This document shows, in pieces, positions 11,831-25,330 of a stretch of 64,000 nucleotides of DNA; positions within the stretch are counted from its first letter, which is position 1; the number at the start of each line of letters is the position of its first letter. Below the pieces are notes generated by a model that was not told the DNA's origin, searched no databases, and saw only the letters and a list, made by a program, of their open reading frames with translations. The translations under genes and the position numbers were made by a program. Source of the stretch: Trichoplax adhaerens (taxonomy: Eukaryota; Placozoa; Uniplacotomia; Trichoplacea; Trichoplacidae); contig NW_002060963.1 in NCBI RefSeq assembly GCF_000150275.1, positions 839,262-903,261 of the forward strand. Reading direction: 5' to 3'.

Positions 11831-14080
11831 TAAATCTTTTTCCTTTATGGTATTAATTAAAGTAAAGTACTCAATAACTGAAATAAATATGCGTTAGAAT
11901 ATTATTTCATTCCTTTAAAGTAAAGTGCTCAATACTGGATACAGATATTTGTTATGACATTAAAAGATTCCCTTTTCAATGATGTTTTCATCAATAATAA
12001 TTACAACTAATCTTTCTTTTTACTATATTAACAAGCTTTACCATCGCAAATTTTAACATTTTGCAATTGAAATGGCTTTATCATTAGAGTTATCAATAAT
12101 TTAATCTAAGACTATATTGTCGTAACAAATCTACTGATTTATTCAAAAGGAGTATTTAATGTTAAATCATGATCCTAAGCATTGATACTACTATACCATT
12201 TTTATATTGATGTTCTCGCCAGTAATTTTATTATCTAAATAGTTTCTTAGAAAGATTAACTAACACTTGAATTACTATATCCTTGATTCTAGAATGATAT
12301 AACACTTATTCTAGGAATAACTTGATAGTAGCAATTAAGTTGCATTTTATTACTTTTTTAGTCTTGTTTACCTCTTATCTAATATATACGCGCCATGATT
12401 GAATATCGAAATAAAAGCTTAATACAGTAATATTCTGTTGTTTCGACTTATCCATTGTACTGAAGATATACTCATACTATAGAATGTTATACGATAGAAT
12501 TTTTTCTTTCTATTATTTACTTTAAAACGATATTGTAACATCTTTAATGTATATAGACTTTATCGGTCCTAGGCTAAATCCACAACTTGGTATATGTATA
12601 CAACGAATACCGTATTCCAAGAAATATTTGATATAATGCTTATTTAATTACAATATTTAGAATTCTGTTAAAGCATAAGATCTCTTTAGTCAATTCATAT
12701 TGATAGCAAAGTAACCGTACTGAACTGTTGTTCTATCATATACAACTGCATATAGCTTTCTTAAGAGTACCAGCATAAGAGAAATATATTAAGTTGCAAT
12801 TCTAGCGCCGTAAGAATTAGAAAGAAACTTTAAACCTAAACATCGTCTTAGCTACTCTGAAGTAAAGTTCTTTAAATTTTATAGTACCTGCTTAATAATG
12901 TACTTTATATTTTATTTTTTATGCCATTTCTTTGACAAGGTATGAATTATATCCAAATTTACTTAATTCTATTTGTTATATTTTCAGTGTTGCTGCTAGT
13001 AAAAATCAATCAATTGATGAGTTAATTTAAATTATTGTTTTAGCTACATGCGAGCCTTGAATACTGATAGTATTGGCGTTTTTGAATTGATCGACACCAT
13101 CAATTCTACAATTTTCCATATTAGGTGAGAGTAATTTCATCTCTTTCATCATGATATCATAATACTACTACATAACCTATAATTATGGGTCAAGGTTCCA
13201 TCGCAGAAATATTCTTATTTAGCTGTTTTAAGGTGAATAATCAGCTTAAATTAACTCAAAATGCAATTAAAAGAGAATAGTTACGCGATTACTAAAAACT
13301 AAATAGCCAGCTATTCTATTCTGTAATTTTTGTACGAATTCCAGCACAGATTGGATTATACAGTAGTAATACAATTATAATTCAAGGTAATGATTTATTA
13401 TACAATGATCACATACTGTAGATAAGAGCATACAAAATTTTTTACTACTTATAACCAGCAGCTATAAGAGCCGCTAGTATGGCTTATTCAAAAATGATAA
13501 AAAATCTAAGTCTCAGATTTCTACATCACATATACATATATATTGTACGACTATCATACATATATGGAAAAGATGGTGATGAAAAATTAATAAGAGATAT
13601 TTATATAATATTCTCTCCAAGTATTTTATACACTTACAAACTCTAGCAAGATGTTATCCTAATATTATACATGCTATGATATTAATATCTATTCTGTATA
13701 GTCAGCATTATGAACCTTAGAGGTTCTGGTGCAGTATTAGTGAATATGATAACTACACAACAAGAGCATTGTAATGATCCCCGCTATCAGTCAGAGGAAT
13801 AAAGTAAAATTATCTAGATAATGTTATGTGCTCGTACGTGTAATACTATGTGCTTTAGGATGCAATATATAATAAGAATACAACGAAAACCGCGAATATT
13901 CTGTGAGGTTAATTGCGTGAGACATTGCTCGGAATAAAGGTCTAAAATATTACATAAACAATTGAAGAATAATGTCTAGATTAGCTTAATTAACCCGATT
14001 TACTCTATAGCTATGCGGGTAATTCATGTCCTACCTTGATAATTTCAGTTATACTGAATTAGTGCAGGAATAAGAACATG
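11831..14080. other. 3' flank of PARP14-like gene A (duplicated sequence)
   Basis: No gene seen. Much of this stretch has a diverged copy in 23640-26490. Examples are the block around 11960-12120 against 23640-23810, and 13040-13260 against about 25760-25960. It is therefore part of the segmental duplication and not unique sequence. Confidence 0.6.
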
Positions 14081-17000
14081 TTAAATATGAATAATATATT
14101 CAGGATAAGCTGAATTATCATTTGATATTACAAATACGGATGGATTGTTCATATTATTAACAACGGAATGGACTCGTTCTGATTGACTTCCGCTGATTAT
14201 GGATAAATTAGGTTGATTACATTGAGCTCCTTGGACATAGATACCTGTTAGAACTCGAGCTAGTAATAATGTATCGCCATATTGGCGCGATTCCGTAGCA
14301 GCGACAGCAAAGTACGTTCCTGTTCCAAGTGCAGAACCTATAGAGTAGAACATTGGAAAGAATCATTTGAAATTAGGATATCATAAATTGTATTTTGATT
14401 AACCTTTAATATTTGAAGAATATCATAATAAAGATTATTATATACTGTCTTAAAGCTATTAATTCTATTTCAATTCGTTCAAATACTTAAATCATGTTTA
14501 TGATTTCAATTCAAAGAATATGATTAACTTGCAGATTACTTTACTTTATTTGAACTAAAATTATAACATCTGTACTATTAATAATACAACAACGAGCAAA
14601 ATCGTAGAAATTCCGTAGAATATGACAGTGTAACACACAAACAAAATTACATATATATGATTTGATAATTGGATATTACACGATAACATGATCTGCTTGC
14701 ATGTTACTCTATTCAATTCCAACTCTAATACATGGTATTAATCTTGGCTATAAACTAAGATCTATGTTATTCGCGTCCGTTTGATTCAATTAACGACCTT
14801 TAAAACACCTTAACTTTCAAATCAATTAAAATTATGTATAAGGCATTAGTGAAAAAAGTGATTATGCTGAAGATCCTTAGGAAATTAATGCATGAATTTT
14901 AATTTAATATACGGTATTGATGACAGGCATCGATCTCTAACAGAGAATACTAAAAGTGAGAATCAATATGCTACCTGGAAATTACTTCAATTTCTCGTAA
15001 ATGACATTATTTATACCTTGCCATGACATCAACATCTGTGAAGATATTTATTGCTGTGTTTCAATTGGCCGTAATTATGAAGGTACTGATACAGTATGAT
15101 AACATTTTTAATCATGTTACTCTAATTAAATTTTATTGTTACTTAATAATAATGATGCAAATGGTATTTGGATATATTATGGTATTGTGGCCTTTAAACA
15201 TCTTTAATTATTTCAGTAGAGTGTGATATTAACTAAATCTAATTACTTCAATATATTTTAGAAGCGAAATACTTCGTGTAAATGTCATCAATTCTATGGC
15301 ATAGTAGTAAGACGATATCAAGATTTTTTAACTAACCATACGATTTTCCTGAATAATCTCGATCAAATCCTCCCTTACATATACTTTCGACGTTAGTTTT
15401 TGCGGTACCATGGAACAAGCTTCTTTCAACTTGGGTTCCCGGTTGGTACCTTCGAACCGTTCTTTCAACATCCTTTTTCATAATCTGATAACGACGATAT
15501 AAATTCCAGTTTTGAATACGTGTTAATTTGCGAATCTGAATCCCTGTGCCTTCCAGAAGTTTCGAAATTTGATTTTTTTCTTCTTGATTAGTGACACCAA
15601 CAGTACAATAATAACCATCTTTTATTTCACCAACTATATTCCAAGATGGAGGCACAGCAATCTCATTATCTATTTGAAAGAATAGCTTGATTTATACCTA
15701 ATCCTGTTAAGATTATTGCCTTCAATTTGCGATAATTTTAATTATTGTACGGCATTGTATAATTTTAACTTGTTGTTTTTATTATATATTGGCAGGCAGA
15801 AAAATAAGAAAAGATGATGTATCAATACTAGTATTTATTTTCATTAATCAAAATTGTAATTGCAATTATTCTCTAGTATGCTATCAATCTGTCTGCTGTA
15901 TACTACTCACTCGATGATATTAATCTTCCTATCGGATATTGTTTTCCATCAACTGTCATGATCATTTTTTCGTAATCAATTGATTTCATTCCGGTGTCCA
16001 TTTTAAAAACCTTATTAGTTTTATCTTGAAGATAGATCTCATAATTTTTGACAATTTCAAAATTCATTTTACTATCAAATTGAACCTTAGATTGATCAAT
16101 GATAGCATACCATGGAACGTTTTTAGCAATCATTTCCTGTGTATCTTGATTTAATTTTTCTTTCAATTGAGAAGCAAATAAGTTATGAATAGCTGATATT
16201 GCTTTTAAAATATCACATTGGTATCCATGAATTCGAATCGCTTTTTTTCGATTACAACACACTAAGATTGTATTGTAATTGCACCAAAATTCTAATGATA
16301 TTTGATGCCAACGACTTTTGTCAACATGGATGAAGTAATCTTCGTCAGTGATTTCATGCGATCCCCAAGTCTGACCATATTCGTTGACGATGAATCGCAT
16401 TTGATCTATACGATTACAATATTTTGATATATAAATCGTTTTTAAACCAAATCGGAGATTTGTCTTGTTAAAAGTTATTTCCCAAGGTAATGTTAATCGA
16501 GATCTTGTAATTTCTTCTCTTATCCACGTTGCAATCTCCTCAACTCGATCCTTAGATCCTAAGGCAAGATCAATGCAATCTAACCTGATCTGATCACAGC
16601 CGTGATCAATGAGGAATAATTCTATCGCATTTAATATATGATAGATATGCTCTTGATTAAATTCTATACTTGGTAGTGGAAGCGACATCGATTGATCATC
16701 ATTGGCGTTAATATAGATTAATAATTGATTTACACCAGTTAAGCATCCATATGGACATATTTGATATAAGCTACAATTAGGCTTAAAATTCGGTAAATAC
16801 TGTAAAGTTTCCACTATATGCTCTGGACTATTTTTCTCCATGACACCATCTAATGTCTCTAAATGTTGATGCTGATCGCATAACACTGTCATATCGACAA
16901 TAGCATTGGTTGTAGCTGCAAGAATATTTCCATGGTAGAGGTTAACTCGTAATGGCTTACCATTGGTGTAGCAGCAAACAGTGAAATACAAAACATAGCT

Positions 17001-20000
17001 AAGATTGGAGTTTTGTACAAGGTTGCTATTACTACTCTTTGTAACCAGTGCAATCTCTTTGCGATCTTGTATTCGACTGGATGTTATCGCTGTCGATGTT
17101 GTAGCTATCATAGTTTTATCTGGCAAATGATTGCTATTTAATGTTGCTACTAGTTGATTTTGCCACGCAGTTAAGTTATTTGTTCTTTCATGTAATAAAA
17201 TTCGAATTAGTTCATGATGTTCATTTAGGGTTGGAAGAACAACCAAGTAAACTGTTTTCAAGGAAATCACTTTTTTATGCCGTTGGGAGAAGTCAGAAAC
17301 CACATCAAAAATTCCTATGATCATCTCATCCGCCTGTAACCCCATATTGCCAATTCCAATCATAGGTATAGCTATAGATCTCATCGATTCTTCATTGGCT
17401 TTTTCTAGGCATCGTTTTAACTTATCTTTTAACCACTACAACATAAAATTCATTACGAAATACAATTATTTATTCTCGATATGAATTATCAATTATGAAG
17501 ACTTAAAATAATAAAAGGTTTGCAGACTTACAGTGATAGATTTGTTAGAGCTTAAGAATGGAATATGATATACTTTTTTGCAGCCAAAATAGCTTCCATT
17601 GGTGCTTCCAATATCTTCAATATCTAAAGATTGTAAGTGAATTGCGCATTCAGATTGATATTGCTCACCACCAGCCATATATAATGCATTGGCGATAGCA
17701 CCCGTATTATAATCTTGCAGACTTATAGAATTAACGATAACATCAGCCTAAAGATTTCACGTTAGCAATGACGAATTGAAATTAATATCGTTCCTCTCGA
17801 CATACATCGTAAAGATTATCTAACTTAGCAAGTTATGAAAGGCATAAGCATAGCTTAAATTTTTACAACAATATCGAATATAAGAGTATAAAGTTTCAAT
17901 ATTACATACTTTTGCTCCCTCTTTTTCAACGGTGCCTAAAACCAATTCAATATCGACGTGATTATGTATCTGATTGCTCGATGTAGTAGCCTTGATACTT
18001 GTTTTGCTTGTCTCATCCTTATTAGCTGTAGTCGTACAGAGTTTATTACAACTTGCTTGTTCGGTAGTTGTTTCTAGGGTCTTTGACGCCATTATTTTCT
18101 TTTCTTTGACATACAGTGCGCTTAATTTACTATAAGAAATAATGAAAATAAGATAATAACGATAAATAAAAAACTGTACGCAAAGCAGCATCTAAGATTA
18201 GGAGATAAACATCAACTACATTTTTATAATATCTGACGAGATTACTAATACTGAATACTTGTCAGTAACTATTTATAAAAAGTGTAAATGATATTCTCAG
18301 GAAAATCGAAGATAGATCATCAATTAAAATCAATTCTTAAAGGGAAAAATCTTTTATAAGCAAAACTAGTCGGTAAGATTGAAAGATTATGCCAATAATT
18401 GTATTTTCATGACATCTAGTCAGATTAATATTAATTTTTTAAAATTAAAAATTGACCAGGTACAGTTACTGTTTTAATAAATTGAGTATCGTCAAAAATT
18501 TTGGCATTGTATTATATAAGTACGCATAGCACTTAGAGAGAAAGAGCTGACTTTTATAATAAATGGTGATTAGATTTAAATTGGATTTCAAAGTATTTGT
18601 GATATTTAGCCGAAATGCTAACGATTTCTAAATGCTTGTCTAACAAGGGGTAAAAAAAGCTTCAATATCTTCAGTAATTTTGATGATGGATTTATTAATT
18701 TAAACCAATGAGGTAGGTATATCAATAAATGATTGCTATCAAGTATTTACTTATAATTATTTATGAAATAACTACTACGTTTGGTACCCTTTCATAAAAT
18801 CAATTTATCATAAGAGACCCAGTACAAAAAAATTCGATTGTCTAGAATCGATTTTAGCCACATCTATTTCATTATAGCGTCCAAAACAGTACCTATGATG
18901 GTCTTCGTCTACGGCGATAGCTAAACATTCATTTTTGTCCAGTAAACATTTCAATTTCATTTGACCATGGCCAGAAGTCAAACATCTCCCCAACCTAGAA
19001 TTTTTACTAATACAAGGATCTTCTTTAATAGTGAGTGAGTTTAATAACTTGTAAATCTTGTCCAGAATAGCTTTTCTGTTCAATGGATCACATTGAATTT
19101 TAATTTGATGATGACGGATGAAAGGGTAGAGACACTTTTTCTCATCCATTTTCTCAAATAAGATTTTGCAGTCTTTACAATTTTCAAGACGAAGAATTTC
19201 ATGCCGCAAGTGTAATCGTAAATATTCCATTCTTAAGGCTGAAATTTAATCAACAACATAAAACATTCAAGATCACTCTTAGGGCAGTAATATTGTAATA
19301 TTTGTATAAACTTTGTTTTTATTAATATTCTGATACCTTGCTCGAGCGTATTTTCGCGAAATATCTTATAATGATCATGGAAATAACAACTTTCGAATGA
19401 TTTTGATTTGTAAGATTTAGACCTGGAAGATGACAATTTATTAATAGAGCGTTAGCAAATAATGTAAATATTCTTTATATATTCCTAGATTTCAACAATC
19501 CATCGATCTAGTCTAGTAGTAAGATGCGGATACTATAACATGCAAATATAAAATACAACAGTTATTGTTCTTTTTCATAGGTGTTAAACTTGAAGATGAT
19601 CATGTCCAAAATAATAGATAAGTATAGGATTAGCAAATAATATTATAAATTTTCATTTAAATACTCATAGCAGATTTCTGCAATCCATTAATCTAATCTG
19701 ATAGTAAAATGTGAATGTTATAACGTTATATAAGTATATAATGCAATAGTTTTCGATCTATTTTGCATCTCTTAAAACTTGAAGATGATCATTTATTAGG
19801 TAATAGTAGCTATTAGCTGAGAATATTTATATCTATTAGTGAATAAATAATCCAAAATGCTTTTTCTCTGGTAATAACTATTGAATGCTATAAATTGAAT
19901 ACTATCATGGACTTCTAAATCTTAAAGATCTGAAAGTTCACTATTATGTAAGATAAAGGTTTTTCGTCGCGATTTTTGTACAGTGAAAGTTAGAGAGAGT

Positions 20001-21234
20001 GATTTGTTAATAAGTGATTGTAAACTTGTAATTAACTACCTGACAGCGAAATTAGGTAAAACAGTTTAGATTAAAGCCGGCTTATATTATGGTTTCGTGT
20101 AAATTCGATGCACGCTAAAAGTGTAGTATACAATTTTTAATTCTCATTTGTAAACAATATCTTTTAAATTCTACTCAGTGTGATAGCTAGTATTGAACGA
20201 CGTAAAAGATGATTTACAATCATTACTTAAATACTGCATTTTGATGAAGTGTATTAAAAGTTGAAGGAGAAAATTTGCTATTAAACTAATAGCTAAAAAT
20301 TTCATTCCTGACTTCTACATATATTGGTACATTTCCTATACTAACAGCTATTAGACACAATAAAGCAGTCAATAGAGATTAGTTACCTATGATTTAAAAA
20401 AGTATCATTGGACTTGCTTATAGATAGTTGCTCATCTTTATTGGTATTATCTGTAAAATAAAATTGCGAGTATAATATTGATAACAATTTATGTGTAATA
20501 ATTATAACATTTAACTTTAATCTTCTAGCATTAAGAAAGCCTTTATGAGGTAAATATACAGCACCTTGCGTTGATGAACTTTCCCCTGCTTTCTGTAACA
20601 ATTGATATTCCCTATCCGATTCTTTGGGCTCTTCTTTGACCTTTCAACCGATATGTATTATATTATTAGAAATAATAAACCAAAAAATTGGGCTAGTTGA
20701 TAAGTTCTTAAAATTGATTTTATAATTTAAGATGAACTATTTCTAATTTTAATGAATAGTTCTAGTGGAAGAATAGTTTGATTTTAACGAGTAACTCTCC
20801 AAATAGATACCCTTATAAGGTTATTTAAGATCCATATCAGTAAATAATGGATACTTTAATTATATGCAGTTTATATATTGTTAATTAACAAATAAAATCA
20901 TAAAACTTGACCCGATTTTTGTATGGGAACGCGAGAAGGACGGTAAATATAGTACCTTAACAGATGTAAAATTTGAAGATTTCTTGTCGTTATCTTTGCG
21001 CTCTTCATCACTTTTACTGTCAATAATTATGACAGTAGAGGGCAATTTTGCTGTAGGTTTGGTTTCGATTGTTGCTTTGCGAGAATGATCGAACTTGCTG
21101 GTGCCTGGAACATGATTATTAGGGGTAAGAGATCGGTTACGACTGTCGTCAAGCTTTCTTCGCTTGCAGTTTACAGGATGGGAAGAATCTTTCTCTTTAA
21201 GGTGTTCTATGTTGCCTTGCCTAGTTTCTGGCAT
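14081..21234 (-). CDS. PARP14-like mono-ADP-ribosyltransferase, copy A (10 exons)
   Basis: Exons read with matching phases and GT..AG sites: 21234-20956, 20640-20565, 20450-20387, 19422-19337, 19238-18893, 18129-17910, 17747-17532, 17435-15911, 15669-15337, 14337-14081 (about 1133 aa). Residues 1-93 are disordered, with a SUMO-interaction-like VIIIDSKSDEE. About 169-283 is KH-like, of the PARP14 type (GHGQMKLKCLLD). About 345-515 is a macro domain (ADVIVNSI, TGAIANALYMAGG, SIAIPMIGIG) with the GGG loop shortened. About 580-720 is macro-like but degenerate, followed by a second KH-like stretch. About 866-935 is WWE-like. The C-terminus is the PARP catalytic domain: RIQNWNLYRRY, LFHGT, GTGTYFA, LARVLTG, NPSVFVIS, AYPEYI. 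The triad appears to be H-Y-I, as in mono-ADP-ribosylating PARPs. Predicted to modify proteins with single ADP-ribose; the substrate is unknown. An earlier ATG at 21325 opens only a 34-codon frame, so 21234 was chosen as start. Confidence 0.85.
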
Positions 21235-22270
21235 CTTTTTTTGTTGTAAATATATGAAATACTTTTCTTGTTTGATTACTTCGATTGCCTGCTCTCAAAA
21301 ATTCTTTCATTAAAGACTTTTCCATGTAAAAGCCTTTTACATTACTAAGCCAATACTTATTTGAAGAAAGGAAGATATACCGGTTATATAGACAATCAAT
21401 CTCTAGTAATAGCTGGCGCGTAATACTTGACCAACAACACTTTGATAAATTTCATACGTCTTCGAAACGAAAATTAGAGCTTAAATTATTCTTAATATTA
21501 ACTATATTACCGTAAATAACCTTATTATAGATTACATTTGGATTGATTAGCTCTACTAAAAGTGATTAATAACAATTATGATTGATGGTACAAGATTAAT
21601 ATTATCCGTAAGTTCGAGCTCAATTTAACCTAAATTGCTCCATCTGTTGTACGTATAACTATAGCAGCACTTTATATTGCAGAGTTCATAAATAATGGCG
21701 TTGCCTTTCAATCTAGCTAACTCCATGGTTACATGTTTAAATGATGATGCTAATTAAAATAAAAGCCAATCACATCGCGTAATTTGTTTACAATAGCAGT
21801 ATTTGGATTTGTATTGGTCAAGCCGTAACCGCTAGGGCTATTTTCTATTATTAGTATTATTTCTGGTCATTTTTGCAAAATATTATAGAACTGAACATTT
21901 GAGTGAATAAGATGTTATCTACTAAGATCACTGAATTTGCATAATAAAATTCTGGAGCAATTGTGTCGATAACGTCCAAAATATGTACCAGTTACGCATT
22001 AATAATATTAATAATATTTCGTAAATACAATAACACTAAAGGCCGTTTTGTAAAAGGCCTGATTTTTTAATTAAGTGTCGTAGTATCATCATCGATTCAT
22101 GCTAAATTCTTAGTATTTAAAAACGAGAAATTTTGATATAGTGGATAAAGCCAATATAGATCTACTAAACTGTACTATTCAACACGCACACAAACAAAAT
22201 AATTTTATTAGTTTGCAGAATTTTTAAATGCAAACTCTAAAATTTCGCTATGAAATTTTAATGTTTGGCT
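21235..22270. promoter_or_regulatory. 5' flank/promoter region of PARP14-like copy A (conserved with copy B)
   Basis: This stretch matches 33336-34195 closely, for example the blocks at about 21470-21560 against 33485-33580 and 21690-21800 against 33720-33800. It lies directly upstream of the minus-strand PARP14-like start. Its similarity is greater than that of the 3' flank, which suggests retained promoter or 5' UTR function. No specific factor site was identified. Confidence 0.4.
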
Positions 22271-22279
22271 CATACTTCT

Positions 22280-23335
22280 TAAAAACATAAGCCTATGGAT
22301 GACAACATTATGTATAATTAGTATCGATTGATATTTTACTGTTGTTGGATCGTTTTGTATCTATAACGCAAACATGAAAATGTCACAACCCTCACTTGTG
22401 GCAAAGGAAAGTAAAGAACTATAGTGTAGTTACTTAAAACTTGGGCTATTTCTCCCAGTACTTTCAGTTTCTATGAGAGAAGTATTTGAGAACTCGATTT
22501 CTCGGCTGATCTCCACAGACAACTGACTAATTATTACACTATTCTTCGCGATATGAGTCTTGTCGTTTCTTGAGCAATTACTTTTTTTATTCTACAAACA
22601 CACGCGCTTAAATAGGTTTCTACAGTGAATTCCAATATTAACGAGTGAGAATTCATGCTTTGCAAGTTACATTAATTAGTATAATACCATTACTAAATAT
22701 ACATGTCGATATCCTCAGACTTAGATAGCTACAAGCTATCAAGTGTTAAGACGCTTAACCTTCGTCCATATACAGCTCAATTTTTAGAGATTAACACAAC
22801 TTATAAACCTACAGTAAATTAACTGCCAACAACTTCTATTTTTATCTCATTTCTACCATCCTATTATCAGCTACAAGCGCATTAAAACATAGCACATAAC
22901 CTTATCTTATCTATTCATAAGCATTCATTAATTTACAGTTACTTAATTAGTAACGGCGTACCGTGACAGAAAAGCAAATCATCTATCTTAGTCAAGCAAC
23001 TAGTAGCGTGAATTCTTTCAGTGTCTCAAGACCAAGTGTCCCATTTCGTGGTGCTTATCCAGATAAGATAAAAATTTTGCACTGTGCCAAATAGGAATAT
23101 CTGTATCAATCTATAGTCTATTTGTAACCCTATTCATATTCGTTATACTGTTATCGACTATTGTTACTAATTATGCTCGAATTATTAGTTATAAGGTGAG
23201 ATATGCTCGACCTGAGCAACTAACTGAAGGCTGTAATGATAATTATAATTGCTTAAAATTCGTTATATTTATAATCTTGATAGATACTATTTTTCTATCT
23301 GTTTTTCCAAGATATTTTCTTAGCTGGTAAGATAC
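22280..23335 (+). pseudogene. Decayed GPCR copy 2, interrupted by ~590 bp
   Basis: Frame-shifted translation gives MTTLCIISID-stop-YFTVVGSF (~22297-22370), matching the DRY region of the intact receptors. It then resumes at about 22963 with KQIIYLSQATSS (TM4), SVSRPSV and GAYPDK (ECL2), SIYSLFVTLFIFVILLSTI and VTNYARIISYKVRYARPEQL (TM5/ICL3), and NCLKFVIFIILIDTIFLSVFP (start of TM6). TM1-TM2 and TM7 are missing. At TM6 the homology runs straight into the tandem repeat core. The 22376-22962 interval is foreign to the receptor; no terminal repeats were seen in it. Confidence 0.78.
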
Positions 23336-23640
23336 AAAGATAATCAATTATACTTCAGCTATTATTTTTTTCTTATATTTAATAGATATTTTCTTAGCTG
23401 GCGAGGCAAAGTGATACATTTGTTATAGTTGCTTGATACGTTTATAGCCAGAATCTAATCTATTTTACCATGGTTAAAATAGCCATCTTTTATTATCCAT
23501 GTTTCAGAGATATTTTCTTAGAAAGCAAGATACATGTAGAATGATTAATCAATTCTGTATGTCATATTTATTCCTAGAATATTTTTCTTATTGTAAAGTA
23601 GGATAATTAATCTATTTCAATTTACCTGATATATTTAGTC
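23285..23640. repeat. Tandem repeat downstream of GPCR remnant 2
   Basis: Three or four units with the core 'gatattttcttagctggc' (about 23310, 23388, 23508). The stretch 23400-23540 aligns with 10380-10500, including 'aatctaatc.attttac.atg' and 'gtttcagagatattttctta'. It is the shortened counterpart of the 9165-11830 array in the second duplication unit. Confidence 0.65.
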
Positions 23641-24980
23641 CTAATTAAATTCCTTTATCAATATCGTCTTCGTTAATAATAATTGTAACTTGTCAATCTT
23701 TTACTTCGATAATGCTTTAGTATCGCAAAACATTAACATTTTATAATTGAACTGATCTCATCATTAGATTATACAATTATCAATAATTTAAGGCGATACC
23801 ATTACAATAAATCAGCCGTATATTTAAAATGCCTTTGCACACCAATATTCTACAATTGATAGTTACAATTGACATTTACATTTATTCATAGCCTATATCG
23901 AAGTATACTCTTCCATTATACTCATATTTGTATATTATAGAGATTTTTTTTGCTTAATCATAATGAGCACTTTATGTTAAATTGTGATCTTTAATTAAGT
24001 ATCGATGCGATTATAATATTTTCAAATTAATATTTTTCGCGAGTAACTTATTTGCTAAATAGTTACCCGAAGGATAATTTAATACTTGAATAACAATACT
24101 ATTAATTCTAGAATGATCCAACACTTATTTTAGGAATGATTTAATACCGTAATTAGCTACATTATATTGCTTTTTTAGTCTTGTTTACTTCCGGTCGAAA
24201 ATATTTGTATTCGAGTCATGATTGAATATTGAAATAAAAATTATGATTGCAATATTATAAATGACCAGCCCCCTTAAAATCATTTCTTTTTTTGTTGCTC
24301 TCGTTTAATGATACTTGTATATAGACCTCTTCTCAACAGTGATAAAGATATCTATCAAAAATTATACTCAATTATCAAGATGGATAATTGATAGATGCAA
24401 CTATTTGATACAAGTGCATTGAACTCAATACTAGAGCATTTGAATTCAGTTTTGCAATTTCACTTTTAATTCAATTATACTGTATGTTAGGAGTATTTGC
24501 TACCATCACACGCATATTCTGTCATTCAGTGATATTAAATTTATTAGTAAAGTTACGGACACTATCAGCAGAGCTAATGAACATTTAGGGTGAAACTGTC
24601 CTAACGAATTAATTTCATTGTGATATGTTACTAATATCAACACTCTAAAGTGGACTTTTAACATTATCGATTGTCGATATTAAAGCATTTTTCATTATCA
24701 CATTAAAATAAGTACGTAATAATATCAGTTTGCAGGTGTTATTTTAACTTATGTTACGGCATTTAAAATCAATATTACACTTTTTTCAGTCCTATACCGT
24801 ATGCTTCTGATTTACGCTATTTTATGGCGGTGTTCGCTAAAATACTAATAAATAATTTACTTTAAATATCAGAGATTGATTTTGCCGTATGTGCGAATAA
24901 TCTATTTAAAATGAACCTATTGCAGCTAGAAGTATCTTTTGGATTTTATTCCTACTTGTTTAATATTACTAATGAGTCAT
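23641..24980. other. Duplicated non-coding flank; shared with other GPCR flanks
   Basis: No gene. Bases 23640-23810 correspond to 11960-12120. The parts near 24260-24380 and 24950-24980 correspond to the 3' flank of the intact receptor (about 5719-5890), separated here by about 550 bp of extra sequence. Confidence 0.5.
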
Positions 24981-24984
24981 TCTT

Positions 24985-25330
24985 AAGGACCGCCAATTCA
25001 GTGATAAATTGACCCTGAAATTTGAAGGTGGTGAAAAAGCTGTGGTAGGTGAGTTCTTTGTCGAATTCGAAGCTGGCAAACATCAAGGTTGAGTTTTACT
25101 TCCAAGTATTATTGCGAAAACGCTTTGCGTCTAGCGAATCGTCCGTAAGCAAAGTCTCCAAGACATCAGAAAGGTTGAGGAGAGGTTGGAGCTTGACTTT
25201 GCCTCCTTTGCAGTAGAGGCACTTTGTCTCTTCGAGAAATGTCTTCGCTCTGCAATGAAAGCAAATTTTATTCATCTTGCCAATAGACGTCTTGGAGTTG
25301 CCAACATAGTCCTTTCTGATTTCGTAGTCA
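24985..25330 (-). mobile_element. Degraded Helitron replicase/helicase fragment (N-terminal region)
   Basis: The minus strand encodes a 59-codon frame (25275-25096) with MNKICFHCRAKTFLEE, then CLYCKGGKVKLQPL and TDDSLDAKRF. This is the Cys-rich N-terminal pattern of Helitron helicase-like proteins (CxxCxA...E...CCxxGKVxLxPL). Past a TAA the same frame continues with STLMFASFEF and FKFQGQFITELAVL, matching the YNSxxAFxSF and HGQxYHRIGSL stretches of the family. No Rep HUH motif, helicase or hairpin terminus is present, so it is an immobile relic. It is absent from the first duplication unit. Its GC content is higher than the surroundings. Confidence 0.72.

Noticed and set aside
15023-15226. 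67-codon hydrophobic + strand frame
   Set aside because: Lies in the last intron of PARP14-like A and is not preserved in the equivalent intron of copy B.
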